DNA of 64,000 nucleotides from Clostridiales bacterium (lineage in GTDB: Bacteria; Bacillota; Clostridia; Saccharofermentanales; Saccharofermentanaceae). Below the pieces are notes generated by a model. The model was given only the letters and a program-made list of their open reading frames with translations. It was not told the origin of the DNA and did no database searches. Position numbers and translations under genes: made by a program. Shown piece by piece: positions 32,848 to 41,550 of this stretch. The first letter of the stretch is position 1, and every line of letters begins with the position of its first letter. Location: contig JAFWDK010000029.1 of NCBI GenBank assembly GCA_017513085.1, forward strand, positions 62,001 to 126,000, written 5' to 3'.

Positions 32848-33496
32848 GGAAAAGAAGGTGTATTTCATCGTGACATATGATGGCATAAATGCCTGCAATC
32901 ACGAGCTTTTCTGTGATAAAGGTTTCCTCATCATGGAGCTGGATGTGGATAGCAGGAAATTTAGCGGCATGAATGGAAAGGTGAATCAGTATCCATACAT
33001 TGTAGTGAATGAGAATATGTCTCCGGAGAGGAAGCGATCAACGATCGCGCATGAACTCGTTCATATCATGTTCTCGGATAAGAATTGTTCAGAAGAAGCA
33101 GAGAAAGAAAAACGAGCAACAGCCGTAGCCGGTGCATTTCTCATTTCAATCGATGATGTCCATAGAGAACTTGGCTCCCATAGGACACGTGTTACCAAGG
33201 ATTATATATTGACTTGCGAAGAATACGGTATATCCATGTATCTTCTGGTAAAGCGCGCTGCTTTGGCAGGGATTATATCATCCAGTTTGGAGAAGAACTT
33301 CTATATTCGAGCAAACAAAGCAGGATATCAAACGAATGAACCTGTGTACATTAAAGATCCGGAGTCGCCAACACTTCTGCGTCAACTGGTATACAGAGCG
33401 GTTAACGAGGAAGGCTTGTCGATGGCGCGCGGAGCAGAATTACTCGGGACTAGTATTGCGGAAATGGAGCAGTTTTGTGGATTGGCGGTGACTTGA
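32846..33496 (+). pseudogene. ImmA/IrrE-type metallopeptidase, 5'-truncated at the att site
   Basis: Reading frame of 216 codons with HELVH (His69, Glu70, His73) in ERKRSTIAHELVHIMFSD, the zinc motif of ImmA/IrrE (DUF955) proteases that cut phage or element repressors. Family members have an N-terminal XRE DNA-binding domain; here the frame begins with an ATG that overlaps the last two bases of the att repeat and has no ribosome site. So the front of the gene was probably lost by recombination at the att site. The C-terminus has an HTH-like segment (EEGLSMARGAELLGTSIAEM). Expression from a chance start cannot be excluded. Confidence 0.75.
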
Positions 33497-33509
33497 TTTG
33501 GAATATATC

Positions 33510-33548
33510 AGTAATCTTATACGCATCGCTTCTTTTCTGAATCTGCAT
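33510..33548 (-). pseudogene. integrase remnant, first 13 codons
   Basis: On the minus strand the sequence MQIQKRSDAYKIT is preceded by AGGAGGTGA, as in the complete integrase at 40378-41550 (MQIQKRSDTYKIT). Homology stops after codon 13 and the rest of the gene is gone. This shows that element A once carried a closely related integrase and lost it by deletion. Confidence 0.85.
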
Positions 33549-33616
33549 AGTATCACCTCCTGAACACTTGAGAATAAGCGCTTTTTCAGCTGTGCTGCAT
33601 ACATTGCAAATCGGAC

Positions 33617-33638
33617 TCTGTCCCAATATTGGGACAGA
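33617..33638. promoter_or_regulatory. 22-bp perfect palindrome upstream of the integrase remnant
   Basis: TCTGTCCCAAT followed by its exact complement, centred at 33627/33628. The element B copy (41631-41652) has one change. The position between the integrase start and the iterons suggests an operator for integrase expression. Confidence 0.75.
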
Positions 33639-33675
33639 ATTATTTGGCGCGCCGTATTGTTTTCAAAATGCAAAT

Positions 33676-33736
33676 CGAAATGTTGTCGAAATGTTCCGAA
33701 ATGTTGCCGAAATGTCATAGAAAAGTTCCGAAATGT
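33676..33736. repeat. helically phased CGAAATGT iterons, element A
   Basis: CGAAATGT begins at 33676, 33687, 33697, 33708 and 33729: steps of 11, 10, 11 and 21 bp, that is one or two DNA turns. A protein would bind all copies on one face of the helix. Lies between the integrase promoter and the next gene. Confidence 0.8.
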
Positions 33737-33768
33737 CTGGTATTATCAACGTGTGAGGAGGTAGTGTT

Positions 33769-35172
33769 ATGAAAATCAGTGAGTTATTTCCCGATGTCAT
33801 GTGTGAAGATTTGAATTATGAGTATAAGGCTGTCTTGAACCCTGATCATATTGTCAAATGGGCAAAAACTATTGTTGGATTTGCAAATGATAAAGGCGGA
33901 ATAATATTCATAGGTGTTGCAAATGACGGAGAAACATTTGGCCTTTCACTTGAAGATATTGATGCTACGAAACTCCTTGTATCTCAGGTAAACGACAGAA
34001 ACATATTTCCTCATGTAAAGTATACATATATGTTGCGAAGTGTGGATGAAAAAGCAGAAAAGTACGTGTTGGCGCTTAAAGTCAAACCATCAGACTCGAT
34101 TGTAAGATACCGCGAGGGCGACTATAACGAGACAGTTTATATCAAAGGGGACGGAAACACAACTCCAGCAACCCCAGAAGAGATAATCGCATTGTCAAAG
34201 CGAAAATACGGGGTAGATAACGAAACAAGTGAAATCAAATATAGCAGCAGGGAATGGAAAGATTATTTAGATCTGTGCAAAGAATACCGGTCTGATTCAT
34301 CTGCTCCTACACTTAAAGAATTGCAAAATGAGGAAGTCGTTTCAAAGGATGGTTTTGCAAAAACGGGACTGCTCATGTTTAAAGACAATTATGAAGGTGA
34401 TGATACGCTGATTTGTTGCCGCCTTTGGAAGGGTGACAAGAAGATTGGAGATGCGCTTGATAGCGACAGGTTTAAAGGGCCGATTTCTACAGTTTTCAGA
34501 AATGCAATAAGATTTATCGAGCGTAATACAAAAACAGGCTGGCGCAAAGTTGAAGAAGGCGGACGAGAAGAAATTCGTTCTTATCCGGCAGAAGCAATAA
34601 GAGAAGCACTTGTTAATGCTATTGCCCATCGTGATTATTCGATTTCCGGTACTCAGATAGATATAGATATTTATAGTGACAGGATCGATATTGTCTCGCC
34701 AGGCTCATGGTTGCTTCCCAGATCATATGAAGAGTATCCTCTAGGTTCTATTCCTTCTATAAGGAGAAACGCAATAATCGCCGCATGTCTTGATATAGCA
34801 AATCTGATGGAGCGAGGCGGAACCGGATTTCAGACTATAATTGAAAGCTACAAAGATGCTGGGGAAGCAAAACAGCCCGGCGTATTAATATATCCGGGAT
34901 TCCTTGATTTGCGGCTTTTTGATTTGTTGTATGATACACAGACAGTAAATGAAGATCTCTCTGATAAGGATAAAGTCATAGAGTTGCTTCGAGTAAAGCC
35001 TTGTTCTGTAAAAGAATTGCAAGCGGTAACGCACTATAGCAGTAGGAGTACTTTTTTGTCGGAGATACTTAATCCGTTATTAAAAGAGGGCATAGTTTAT
35101 CGTGAGGGTAATCCTAAATCGCCGAGGTCTTTGATTAAAATCTCAAATCCATCGCAACATAACAAAACCTGA
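33769..35172 (+). CDS. AlbA_2/Schlafen-type ATP-binding protein
   Basis: 467 residues. N-terminal AlbA_2 domain (about 1-135) with NYEYKAVLNPD, FANDKGGIIFIGVANDGE; a GHKL-type ATPase region near 265-345 (AIREALVNAIAHRDYSISGT, IDIVSPG, ERGGTGFQTII); and a C-terminal winged helix (VKELQAVTHYSSRSTFLSEI). Such proteins are annotated as putative regulators and some belong to anti-phage loci; the role here is not known. AGGAGG precedes the ATG. It sits on element A, downstream of the iteron array, and is likely cargo. Confidence 0.88.
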   Translation: MKISELFPDVMCEDLNYEYKAVLNPDHIVKWAKTIVGFANDKGGIIFIGVANDGETFGLSLEDIDATKLLVSQVNDRNIFPHVKYTYMLRSVDEKAEKYVLALKVKPSDSIVRYREGDYNETVYIKGDGNTTPATPEEIIALSKRKYGVDNETSEIKYSSREWKDYLDLCKEYRSDSSAPTLKELQNEEVVSKDGFAKTGLLMFKDNYEGDDTLICCRLWKGDKKIGDALDSDRFKGPISTVFRNAIRFIERNTKTGWRKVEEGGREEIRSYPAEAIREALVNAIAHRDYSISGTQIDIDIYSDRIDIVSPGSWLLPRSYEEYPLGSIPSIRRNAIIAACLDIANLMERGGTGFQTIIESYKDAGEAKQPGVLIYPGFLDLRLFDLLYDTQTVNEDLSDKDKVIELLRVKPCSVKELQAVTHYSSRSTFLSEILNPLLKEGIVYREGNPKSPRSLIKISNPSQHNKT

Positions 35173-35186
35173 GACTGACTGATTAC

Positions 35187-35224
35187 CGTCAACGACCGTC
35201 AACTCTCGTTGATCATCGTTGATC
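35187..35224. repeat. four 10-bp CGT(C/T) repeats
   Basis: CGTCAACGAC, CGTCAACTCT, CGTTGATCAT and CGTTGATCA start at 35187, 35197, 35207 and 35217, exactly 10 bp apart. The GTCAAC and GTTGAT types are near complements, so the block is also partly dyad-symmetric. The remaining bases to 35487 contain no gene I can support. Confidence 0.6.
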
Positions 35225-35487
35225 ATAAGTATATATCGGTAGCTGCCCAATATTGACCCAGTGGAAGAGGCAATTCATTCTCACGCCCAGCACGCCCAAA
35301 CGAATCCTCACGAACACGCAGCAAGAATAAAACCAGCGCAAATTCTTACCTCTTTTGTTAAAAAAGACAAAATACAATCCGATATATGTGAATATTTGTG
35401 CCAAGTGACGATTTCTCAATTTTATTGTAAGAATAACGACTATAATATCGCTATATGTGTTGAAAGATGACGCGGAGGACAATGCGT

Positions 35488-36045
35488 ATGGATGACGGAA
35501 AGATTGTAGATTTGTTTCTAGCAAGAGATGAAAATGCAATCAGACAGGTGTCGCTAAAATATGGAGGCCTATTGAGAACAGTATCCTACAGGATAACCGA
35601 AGATATTGAAACAGCCAAAGAATGCGAGAATGATACATATTTGCAAGCGTGGAATCTAATTCCGCCACACAAACCATATGATTATTTGATCGCATTTCTG
35701 TCAAGAATAGTTCGTAACGTTTCTATAGATCGTTGTCTTCGCGAGGAACGGTTAAAACGAAAAGGATACCTTGTAGAGTTGTCTGTTGAGATGGAGCAGT
35801 TCCTTCCTGCGGAAGAGTCAATCGAAACAGAAATTGATCGGAAAGTATTGGCAGATGCAATTAGTAACTTTCTTTTGATGCAGTCCAAAGAAAAACGCAT
35901 AATCTTCATGCGACGATACTTTGAATTTGAAACAGTCTCATCGATTTCAAAGAATATGCGATGTAAAGAAAGCAGAGTTTATACTCTACTCCATCGAATG
36001 AGACAAGATCTCCGAAAGTATTTGAAGAAGGAGGAAGTTATATGA
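35488..36045 (+). CDS. ECF-type sigma factor, cassette 1 (element A)
   Basis: 185 residues. Of three in-frame ATGs the third (35488) has GGAGG 9 nt upstream and gives MDDGKIVDLF, matching the paralogous starts. Region 2 about 12-75 (ARDENAIRQVSLKYGGLLRT, ETAKECENDTYLQAWNLIPP) and region 4 about 125-180 (FEFETVSSISKNMRCKESRV). Its stop overlaps the next start (ATGA). It pairs with the membrane protein that follows, as in the other three cassettes of this region. Confidence 0.88.
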   Translation: MDDGKIVDLFLARDENAIRQVSLKYGGLLRTVSYRITEDIETAKECENDTYLQAWNLIPPHKPYDYLIAFLSRIVRNVSIDRCLREERLKRKGYLVELSVEMEQFLPAEESIETEIDRKVLADAISNFLLMQSKEKRIIFMRRYFEFETVSSISKNMRCKESRVYTLLHRMRQDLRKYLKKEEVI

Positions 36046-36548
36046 GTTTCGAGGAAAGATTGCTACTGATATCAGATATAGATAGCAAGTTAATAGAAGA
36101 ACTTGCTGATGATTATAGAAATGAACAGAAGAAATCAGTAACAAAACTGCAAATAGGTGTGATTGTGGGTATTTGCGCTACGCTGGCTTTGGTTATTGGG
36201 ATTTTTTTGTGGAAAAATGGCTCGCGACCCCAAAATACTATAGAGAGTTCTTCCACTGACGTTACTTATTTTGCTTTGAATTCAATAGTAACTATTAATG
36301 GAATTGAATATGTTCCTTCTGGTCCAGCAACCTTTCGAGAATATACACTCCCAGCCAATAACGATATTACGGAAGCTGATCTAGGTAAAAGCATTGGAGA
36401 AGTAGAGCATTGCATTTCTTCACCTGAATTGTTGGGAAAGAAAGCATACTTCTATTCTAAAGACCAGAGTAATGGAATGGTTATCATTCTTGATATCGGT
36501 GGAACTTATGAATTCTATGAACGTGTAGATGGAGGAGGTGATAAATAA
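36042..36548 (+). CDS. single-pass membrane protein, presumed anti-sigma partner, cassette 1
   Basis: 168 residues. A cytoplasmic N-terminus of 38 residues with LLLISDIDSKLIEELADD, one membrane helix (about 39-58) and an extracellular domain of 110 residues. The short LLxxxxDID..(L/I)IxEA segment is shared with the partners of the other sigma genes here and is the likely sigma-binding part. Start overlaps the sigma stop with GGAGGAAG ahead. I know no named domain for the extracellular part. Confidence 0.8.
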   Translation: MSFEERLLLISDIDSKLIEELADDYRNEQKKSVTKLQIGVIVGICATLALVIGIFLWKNGSRPQNTIESSSTDVTYFALNSIVTINGIEYVPSGPATFREYTLPANNDITEADLGKSIGEVEHCISSPELLGKKAYFYSKDQSNGMVIILDIGGTYEFYERVDGGGDK

Positions 36549-36617
36549 TAACAGGAATTATGACTTTAATGTAACTTCCAGACACCCAAGAACAAGTCTT
36601 TAAAAGGAGGGACTCAT

Positions 36618-37268
36618 ATGAAAAAGATTGCAATAGGAATGAAGTTTTTATGTGCACTGCTTACGGCATCACTGATCTTTACTTCTGGTTCCGTAGTAGA
36701 AGCAAGTGGATCTGAAGAAGTGATTACATTAGAAGCAGCAGTTGATTCTGAAAACAACTCATTGGATTCAAATACCATTTCAGAAGCAGATTTTGAGTAT
36801 TCAAATTTGATAAATCAAGAATTTGATACTTTGGTAGCGCACTGGGGCGGAGAGTACCCAATATACTATGCAGGGGCATTCATTGCCGATAGGCAGTTTA
36901 CTATTTTAGTAACATGCGAACCACAAGATGTTCAGGATGAGATTTGGACTATAACAGGAAACAGAGATATCATTGTCGCTAAGGCATCGAACTCGTACAA
37001 TGACTTGAAGAACCTTCAGGACCAGATTACCGAGTTGGTGACAAACTTGCAATCAGAGGGAGATCGTGTAGCAAATCTTGTTGTCGGGATAGGTGTAGAC
37101 GAAATCCAAAATGACGTTTTTGTAGAAGTACTAAACATGGATGAAACTGTTCGAGAAGAAGTAGAAACAATGCTTGAAGCATATAGTTCAGTTCGTCTAG
37201 TAGCTAAGGATTCTCCCTATGAAGAAATGACAAATATTCTCAGTAGCATGAATGGGAGCCTCTACTAA
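36618..37268 (+). CDS. secreted protein, cassette 1
   Basis: 216 residues with a signal peptide (MKKIAIGMKFLCALLTASLI ... VVEASG) and no lipobox cysteine at the cleavage point. The mature part is an acidic alpha/beta domain (DTLVAHWGGEYPIYYAGAFI, FTILVTCEPQDVQDEIWTIT) of unknown family. AAGGAGG lies 8 nt before the ATG. It overlaps the next gene by 1 nt, so it belongs to the same unit as the lipoprotein. Confidence 0.8.
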   Translation: MKKIAIGMKFLCALLTASLIFTSGSVVEASGSEEVITLEAAVDSENNSLDSNTISEADFEYSNLINQEFDTLVAHWGGEYPIYYAGAFIADRQFTILVTCEPQDVQDEIWTITGNRDIIVAKASNSYNDLKNLQDQITELVTNLQSEGDRVANLVVGIGVDEIQNDVFVEVLNMDETVREEVETMLEAYSSVRLVAKDSPYEEMTNILSSMNGSLY

Positions 37269-37747
37269 TGGATAACAAGAAAAAATATATTTTGATTGCG
37301 GGAGCACTTTTGATCCTTAACCTCGGTTTCACATCTTGTTCTTCTAAAGCAAGTAATCCATACCAAGAGAAATCGAGTGTTGTTTATCAGGTAACTGAAT
37401 CCACTGTGTCTATCAAAGCCAGCGTTTTACCTAATCAAGTGCTGGATCTAAGTATTATGAATCAGAGCTCAAAACATTGTTCGATTGGAGAGGATTATGC
37501 TATTGAATACAACTTTGAGGGAGATTGGTATGTTGTGCCAATCAAACCCAACACAGCTTTTCCGGCAATCGGCTATTTCATCGAACCAGGCGAAGAACGT
37601 TCTTTTACTGTTGAACTTAAGGAGTATTTTGACGTTCTGCCTTCTGGGCACTATCGTATTATCAAGGAGATGATCCTTCGTGACGATGTAGATGAATTTG
37701 CCAATGAGAATAACAGAGGTATCCTTGTAGCAGAGTTTGATATCTGA
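37268..37747 (+). CDS. lipoprotein with immunoglobulin-like domain, cassette 1
   Basis: 159 residues. Lipobox FTSC (Cys about 24). The mature part carries a bacterial Ig-like domain of the Big_14 kind: LDLSIMNQSSKHCSIGEDYA, WYVVPIKPN, YFIEPGEERSFTVEL and LPSGHYRIIKEM, where the ending (PxGxYRIxK) is typical. Start codon overlaps the stop of the secreted protein (TAATG). It probably sits on the outer face of the membrane. Binding partner unknown. Confidence 0.82.
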   Translation: MDNKKKYILIAGALLILNLGFTSCSSKASNPYQEKSSVVYQVTESTVSIKASVLPNQVLDLSIMNQSSKHCSIGEDYAIEYNFEGDWYVVPIKPNTAFPAIGYFIEPGEERSFTVELKEYFDVLPSGHYRIIKEMILRDDVDEFANENNRGILVAEFDI

Positions 37748-37804
37748 TTCTTGAGCTTCAGCTCATTGAGAGAAGTTTTAATTTGTAAATGGGAGGCGAG
37801 TGTT

Positions 37805-38182
37805 TTGAGAATACGACAAAAATGTATATTGATGAGCATAGTTTATGATCAAAAAGTGATTGGAATCATCACTCTTCTTCGAGGCGATGACGGATCGATA
37901 ATGACTACAGTTTCCAAGAAACCAGACACAGTAGTCATGGGATTTGACGGGCCGGTCCCATCTGTTATTGAAGTGTTGGATTCACTTCTGAAATCGGCTC
38001 CGAATGAAAAGTATCTGGTGGCATATTATGGTGCGTTTGCGTATTTGCTTGATTCAAACAATGCGTTTCATTGCTTGGGTGAGAATAATAATCTGATTAC
38101 TGTTACGAACGGAGAAACTTTATACAAAAATCTATATAACGAACAGTCTACAGTTTCCGGTGAGATTCTAGATGAGAAGTAA
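37805..38182 (+). CDS. small protein of unknown function at the end of element A
   Basis: 125 residues if the TTG at 37805 is used; GGAGGCG lies 6 nt upstream, which favours it over other non-ATG starts. No signal peptide. Contains RGDDGSIMTTVSKKPDTVVM and NEKYLVAYYGAFAYLLDSNN. It could be a soluble partner of the preceding cassette or unrelated cargo. I do not recognise it. Confidence 0.55.
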   Translation: MRIRQKCILMSIVYDQKVIGIITLLRGDDGSIMTTVSKKPDTVVMGFDGPVPSVIEVLDSLLKSAPNEKYLVAYYGAFAYLLDSNNAFHCLGENNNLITVTNGETLYKNLYNEQSTVSGEILDEK

Positions 38183-38306
38183 GTTTCTTAGTTTATAGCG
38201 GATTCATACCTTTTGAGAAGCACGAAAGATGCGATATGAATTGGCTGGAATACGAATGTTGTGGCATTGTTTGGCATAATGCTATATAGGTGAGAAAAAA
38301 CATGAC

Positions 38307-38328
38307 TGTCCCCAAATTGTCCCCAAAT
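38307..38328. repeat. tandem 11-bp arm repeat near the right end of element A
   Basis: TGTCCCCAAAT occurs twice in direct tandem (38307-38317, 38318-38328), 82 bp before att site 2. Element B has another 11-bp tandem pair in the same position before att site 3, so both look like integrase arm-binding sites. Confidence 0.7.
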
Positions 38329-38374
38329 CAGAGGAAAATGCCCGTTTCTGGACGGTTCCTTAGAGGAAACAAGA

Positions 38375-38404
38375 AACCCCGCAACCGTTGTGGATGCGGG
38401 GTTT
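38375..38404. terminator. hairpin next to att site 2
   Basis: 9-bp stem (38375-38383 with 38395-38403). It occupies the place of the tRNA terminator in the other two att copies but has clearly diverged in sequence while keeping the CCCC(G)/(C)GGGG pairing. Confidence 0.65.
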
Positions 38405-38410
38405 TCGCTT

Positions 38411-38456
38411 TGGAGCCGATTGCGAGACTCGAACTCGCGACCTGCTGATTACAAAT
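38411..38456. repeat. att site 2, junction of elements A and B
   Basis: Second exact 46-bp copy of the tRNA-Thr 3' segment. It is the right end of element A and the left end of element B. Nothing coding is seen between 38183 and 38752 apart from att, arm repeats and the promoter of the next sigma gene. Confidence 0.92.
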
Positions 38457-38571
38457 AGCGGAAGGGGTGTTTTTTATCGTTTTATAAATGCGCCTTTGAT
38501 GCCTGAAAACAGGGCGTTTGACAGATTTATCGTCGCTTATCGTTTTGCCTGTTTTTATATGATTTTTTGTA

Positions 38572-38593
38572 AAATAAACACCAAATAAACACC
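38572..38593. repeat. tandem 11-bp arm repeat near the left end of element B
   Basis: AAATAAACACC twice in direct tandem, 115 bp inside att site 2. The same pair occurs at 50863-50884 near the other end. Confidence 0.75.
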
Positions 38594-38752
38594 AAAAATC
38601 GTTTCAGGATACTTGCTGGCATCTTTAGCTTTTTCTTTTTGAGAAGAGAAAAACGTGATGACTTTTCAGAAATTTTCCCAATAGTGTAACCATATGTGAG
38701 AAAATGTCGCTAATAAGGGTGAATGCGCATGAAGAAAACGGAGGAGAGTTTC

Positions 38753-39313
38753 TTGGAAGACGATAAGATCGTAGATTTATTCTTATCCAGAGACGAACAG
38801 GCTATCACTGAGACGTCAAAGAAATACGGCAAGCGGCTTCGACGGATCGCATTTGATATCCTGTGCGACCACGAGGCGGCGGAAGAGTGCGAGAACGATG
38901 CGTACTTAAAGACATGGAACCTGATTCCACCTCACGAACCGCGGACCTACCTCTTTGCATTTGTCGGAAGGATCATCAGACACTGTGCGCTGGATATCTG
39001 TAAGGCCAATCGCCGGCAGAAGCGGTATGCCGTGTATAGTGAACTGACACAGGAGATGCAGGAATGTATTCCGGCGCCCTATTCTACAGAAGCGGAGATG
39101 GACAGGCTTTGCCTCAAGGAACTCTTGGAAACCTTTCTGGATTCCTGCTCTGAAGAGCAGCAGAGAGTGTTTGTTAGAAGATACTGGTACTTCGAATCCG
39201 TCGAAAGTATTGCCAAAAGATATGGTATGACGCAAAGCAAAGTCAAGACAGTGCTTTTCCGGATGAGAAAGAAACTGAAAGAGAATCTGAAAAATGGAGG
39301 TTATTCACTATGA
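38753..39313 (+). CDS. ECF-type sigma factor, cassette 2 (element B)
   Basis: 186 residues from TTG 38753, which has a perfect GGAGGAG 6 nt upstream and gives (M)EDDKIVDLFLSRDE, in register with the paralogs. ATG 38729 with AAGGGTG is the alternative and adds 8 residues. Region 2 (SKKYGKRLRRIAFDILCDHE ... ENDAYLKTWNLIPP) and region 4 (YFESVESIAKRYGMTQSKVK) are intact. The stop overlaps the next start by 4 nt. It holds the only AGTGCTTTT word of the mobile region. Confidence 0.87.
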   Translation: MEDDKIVDLFLSRDEQAITETSKKYGKRLRRIAFDILCDHEAAEECENDAYLKTWNLIPPHEPRTYLFAFVGRIIRHCALDICKANRRQKRYAVYSELTQEMQECIPAPYSTEAEMDRLCLKELLETFLDSCSEEQQRVFVRRYWYFESVESIAKRYGMTQSKVKTVLFRMRKKLKENLKNGGYSL

Positions 39314-40329
39314 CGGGTCACGATTTATTGGATACTTTAGGCGATATTGATGCCCGATTCCTTCGGAACGAGGCGGATATGCAGGCAAAGAACGACGGAA
39401 AATACATGTGGTTGGCTGTTGCTGCCGCGCTTCTGGTGATTGCAGGGGGCGTCTATGTCGTTTCAAGATTTGTTCTGCCAGGAAGGCAGGAGGCGAAAGC
39501 CACAGCTGCCGTCACGTATACTGCGCCATCAGAAACGACGAATACTGTCCCAACGTCTTCCACCAATGCGCCGGACAGTAAAGAGCAGGGGGTCTTTGTT
39601 CCTGAAATCGTCCTTCCGGAATCGGAAGAGAAAGGGGCATTGGTGATGATGGATATGGTCGGATTAGTGGTCTATAAGGGCGGCATCTATACGCAGGCTG
39701 AGTACTATGGCGAGCAGGATCTGGAAAAAGTTTCGGAACTGATCGGCGAGCGCCTCGGAACGGCGAAAGGAAATCTGGATGAGTGGTCTTCACAGGATGA
39801 GTACGCGACTGAGTTTGCATCGAATATGGCAGGGGAGGTCTATACGGTCAAGGGCTATGACCCGGACTTCAGAATATGTGTATGTGTATACGAAAATGAT
39901 GATATCCTCCGAATGGTCATGTTCATGGAGCGGATGAATAATATCACGCTTGCCACAGGAGAAGATATCTTCGAGACCCGGTTACACATATACGGGAATG
40001 TGAAATCGGTTCAGAAACAGAGTCAGGAGGATTGGAATAATGGCAGAGGGAACCGAAGTGATGTTTCGATCAGTGACGAAGTCTGGGACGCCTTCTGGAG
40101 AAGCACTAACGAGGCACCTGTCGTTGATACCTGGTCGGACGTGAACGAGGCGGAGAAGTGGTATCGGGAAGGGAAAATCGTTCATCTGTATCTCGAGATG
40201 GAAGACGGGACAGTGAACCATATCCGGCTAAAAGAAGGCGGATATGTCGGCTACACCATAACCCAGGATTCTTTTTGGGTAAAGATCCCTCTTGAAGACT
40301 TTAACAAAGTTTTCGAAGAAGTTCAGTAG
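39310..40329 (+). CDS. single-pass membrane protein, presumed anti-sigma partner, cassette 2
   Basis: 339 residues. Cytoplasmic start with LLDTLGDIDARFLRNEAD, membrane helix at about 36-55, a Ser/Thr/Pro-rich linker (about 62-90) and an extracellular domain of 230 residues (LVVYKGGIYTQAEYYGEQDL, VYTVKGYDPDFRICVCVYEN, TVNHIRLKEGGYVGY). The DID segment matches the partners in cassettes 1, 3 and 4. No named domain recognised. Inferred role: hold the sigma factor until an outside signal arrives. Confidence 0.8.
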   Translation: MTGHDLLDTLGDIDARFLRNEADMQAKNDGKYMWLAVAAALLVIAGGVYVVSRFVLPGRQEAKATAAVTYTAPSETTNTVPTSSTNAPDSKEQGVFVPEIVLPESEEKGALVMMDMVGLVVYKGGIYTQAEYYGEQDLEKVSELIGERLGTAKGNLDEWSSQDEYATEFASNMAGEVYTVKGYDPDFRICVCVYENDDILRMVMFMERMNNITLATGEDIFETRLHIYGNVKSVQKQSQEDWNNGRGNRSDVSISDEVWDAFWRSTNEAPVVDTWSDVNEAEKWYREGKIVHLYLEMEDGTVNHIRLKEGGYVGYTITQDSFWVKIPLEDFNKVFEEVQ

Positions 40330-40339
40330 TAATGTTGTC

Positions 40340-40374
40340 CCTCCATTCATTTGCATTATGTTCATGAATGGGGG
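40340..40374. terminator. hairpin between cassette 2 and the integrase gene
   Basis: 11-bp stem (40340-40350 with 40364-40374, G-T pairs included) lying between two convergent stops. No T run on either side, so weak as a terminator. Confidence 0.5.
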
Positions 40375-40377
40375 CTT

Positions 40378-41550
40378 CTAGAGGCTGTAAAGATCATCAA
40401 GGTTGTTGATGGCACGCAGTTTAGCTTCGTTCTGAGGGTTGGCGTATACGTTCATCACAAGTGCCGGTGAACTCTGACCTAGAAGAGCAGCGGTGGTTCT
40501 TGGATCGGTTCCGTTCGCGATCAGGATACTTGCAAAAGTGTGCCGTAGCCCGTGAACAGAGATGCGCGGTACGCCACACCAGGCAAGATATTTATTCAAC
40601 CATTCTCTGAAAGTGCTGTCAAAAATCGGCTTGCCGTCAAGCGTGGTAAATAGACGTGCCTTGTCTCCGTGCTTTCCTTGATAAAGACAGCCAAGCCGTT
40701 TGATCTCGGACTCTTGCCACTTTCGATACTCTTTGAACTCGGCAACAAGTTTGTCCGAGATAGGAATAGAACGAACAGAGGATTTGCTCTTAGGTGTGCT
40801 CTCTATCATGCCGGTTCCAGGAATGTACTGCGAAGTCCTTGTGATGGATATCATGTGCTTCTCGTAGTTGATATCCTGCCATTCAAGACCAGCGGCTTCC
40901 GCTTCGCGAATACCGGTATTAAGGACAAGGAGAATGAACATCCGCGCACGGATATCTTCGTATTCCGGCAGTTTTCGAATGACCTTCTGGGCATCCTTGA
41001 GCTCAAGAGCCTGAACATCGGAGTGGGATTTGGCAGGTGCTTTGACACGTTTACACGGATTTTCGTCAATAAGTTCCCATTCGTATGCTTTCCCTAACAC
41101 TGCGGAAAGTGTCCGAAACCATACTCCAATACTGTTCCGAGAAAGCACGTCCTCTTTTCCATCTTTTCTTACAAGAGAAGAGATCCACCTTCGGATGTCG
41201 AGTGGCGTGATGTTTCTGATCAGCATATCGCCAAAGTAGGGGAGCAGCCTTGATTCTATAACTATTCTGTATCCGCTCGCTGTCTTTGGCTTAAGAAGCG
41301 GAAGATGATTCATGAAGTAAAGTTCCTTGCAGAAAACCCGAAAAGTCATTTTGTTGTACTGCACGTTTGCGCCGCCCTTGACCTTGCGCTCGAAATCTTC
41401 CGCAAACTCAAGAACAGCCTTCTGCTCCTGCTTTGAAGTCAAGCCCTTCGGAGGGACAAACGTTGTGGTCCTTCGGATCTGCTTTCCGTTTTCGTCATAA
41501 CCGCAACTGACGGTAATCTTATACGTATCGCTTCTTTTCTGAATCTGCAT
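40378..41550 (-). CDS. int: tyrosine recombinase/integrase of element B
   Basis: 390 residues, usual for Tn916-like integrases. N-terminal arm-binding part, SAM-like core domain (about 60-165), catalytic domain with Arg215 (TGIREAEAAG), His333-Gly-Leu-Arg336 (HGLRHTFASI) and Tyr369 (VMNVYANPQ). AGGAGGTGA precedes the ATG. It probably integrates at the tRNA-Thr 3' end. Unlike relatives it is not beside the excisionase gene and att site but lies 2 kb inside, next to sigma cassettes, pointing to rearrangement. Confidence 0.93.
   Translation of the reverse strand: MQIQKRSDTYKITVSCGYDENGKQIRRTTTFVPPKGLTSKQEQKAVLEFAEDFERKVKGGANVQYNKMTFRVFCKELYFMNHLPLLKPKTASGYRIVIESRLLPYFGDMLIRNITPLDIRRWISSLVRKDGKEDVLSRNSIGVWFRTLSAVLGKAYEWELIDENPCKRVKAPAKSHSDVQALELKDAQKVIRKLPEYEDIRARMFILLVLNTGIREAEAAGLEWQDINYEKHMISITRTSQYIPGTGMIESTPKSKSSVRSIPISDKLVAEFKEYRKWQESEIKRLGCLYQGKHGDKARLFTTLDGKPIFDSTFREWLNKYLAWCGVPRISVHGLRHTFASILIANGTDPRTTAALLGQSSPALVMNVYANPQNEAKLRAINNLDDLYSL

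Larger units (their letters stand above)
33510..33716. repeat. integrase upstream region, copy in element A
   Basis: About 200 bp that align with 41519-41718 in element B, including the integrase ribosome site, an operator-like palindrome and iterons. By eye roughly 85-90 percent identical, with one small insertion in the B copy. Confidence 0.85.

Noticed and set aside
33676..33736. CRISPR array
   Set aside because: Repeat units are only 8-11 bp with no spacers; no cas genes in the window.
35187..35224. CRISPR or satellite repeat
   Set aside because: Only four 10-bp units without spacers.
35213..35539. 108-codon minus-strand ORF upstream of cassette 1
   Set aside because: Overlaps the repeat block and the sigma start, with no ribosome site.
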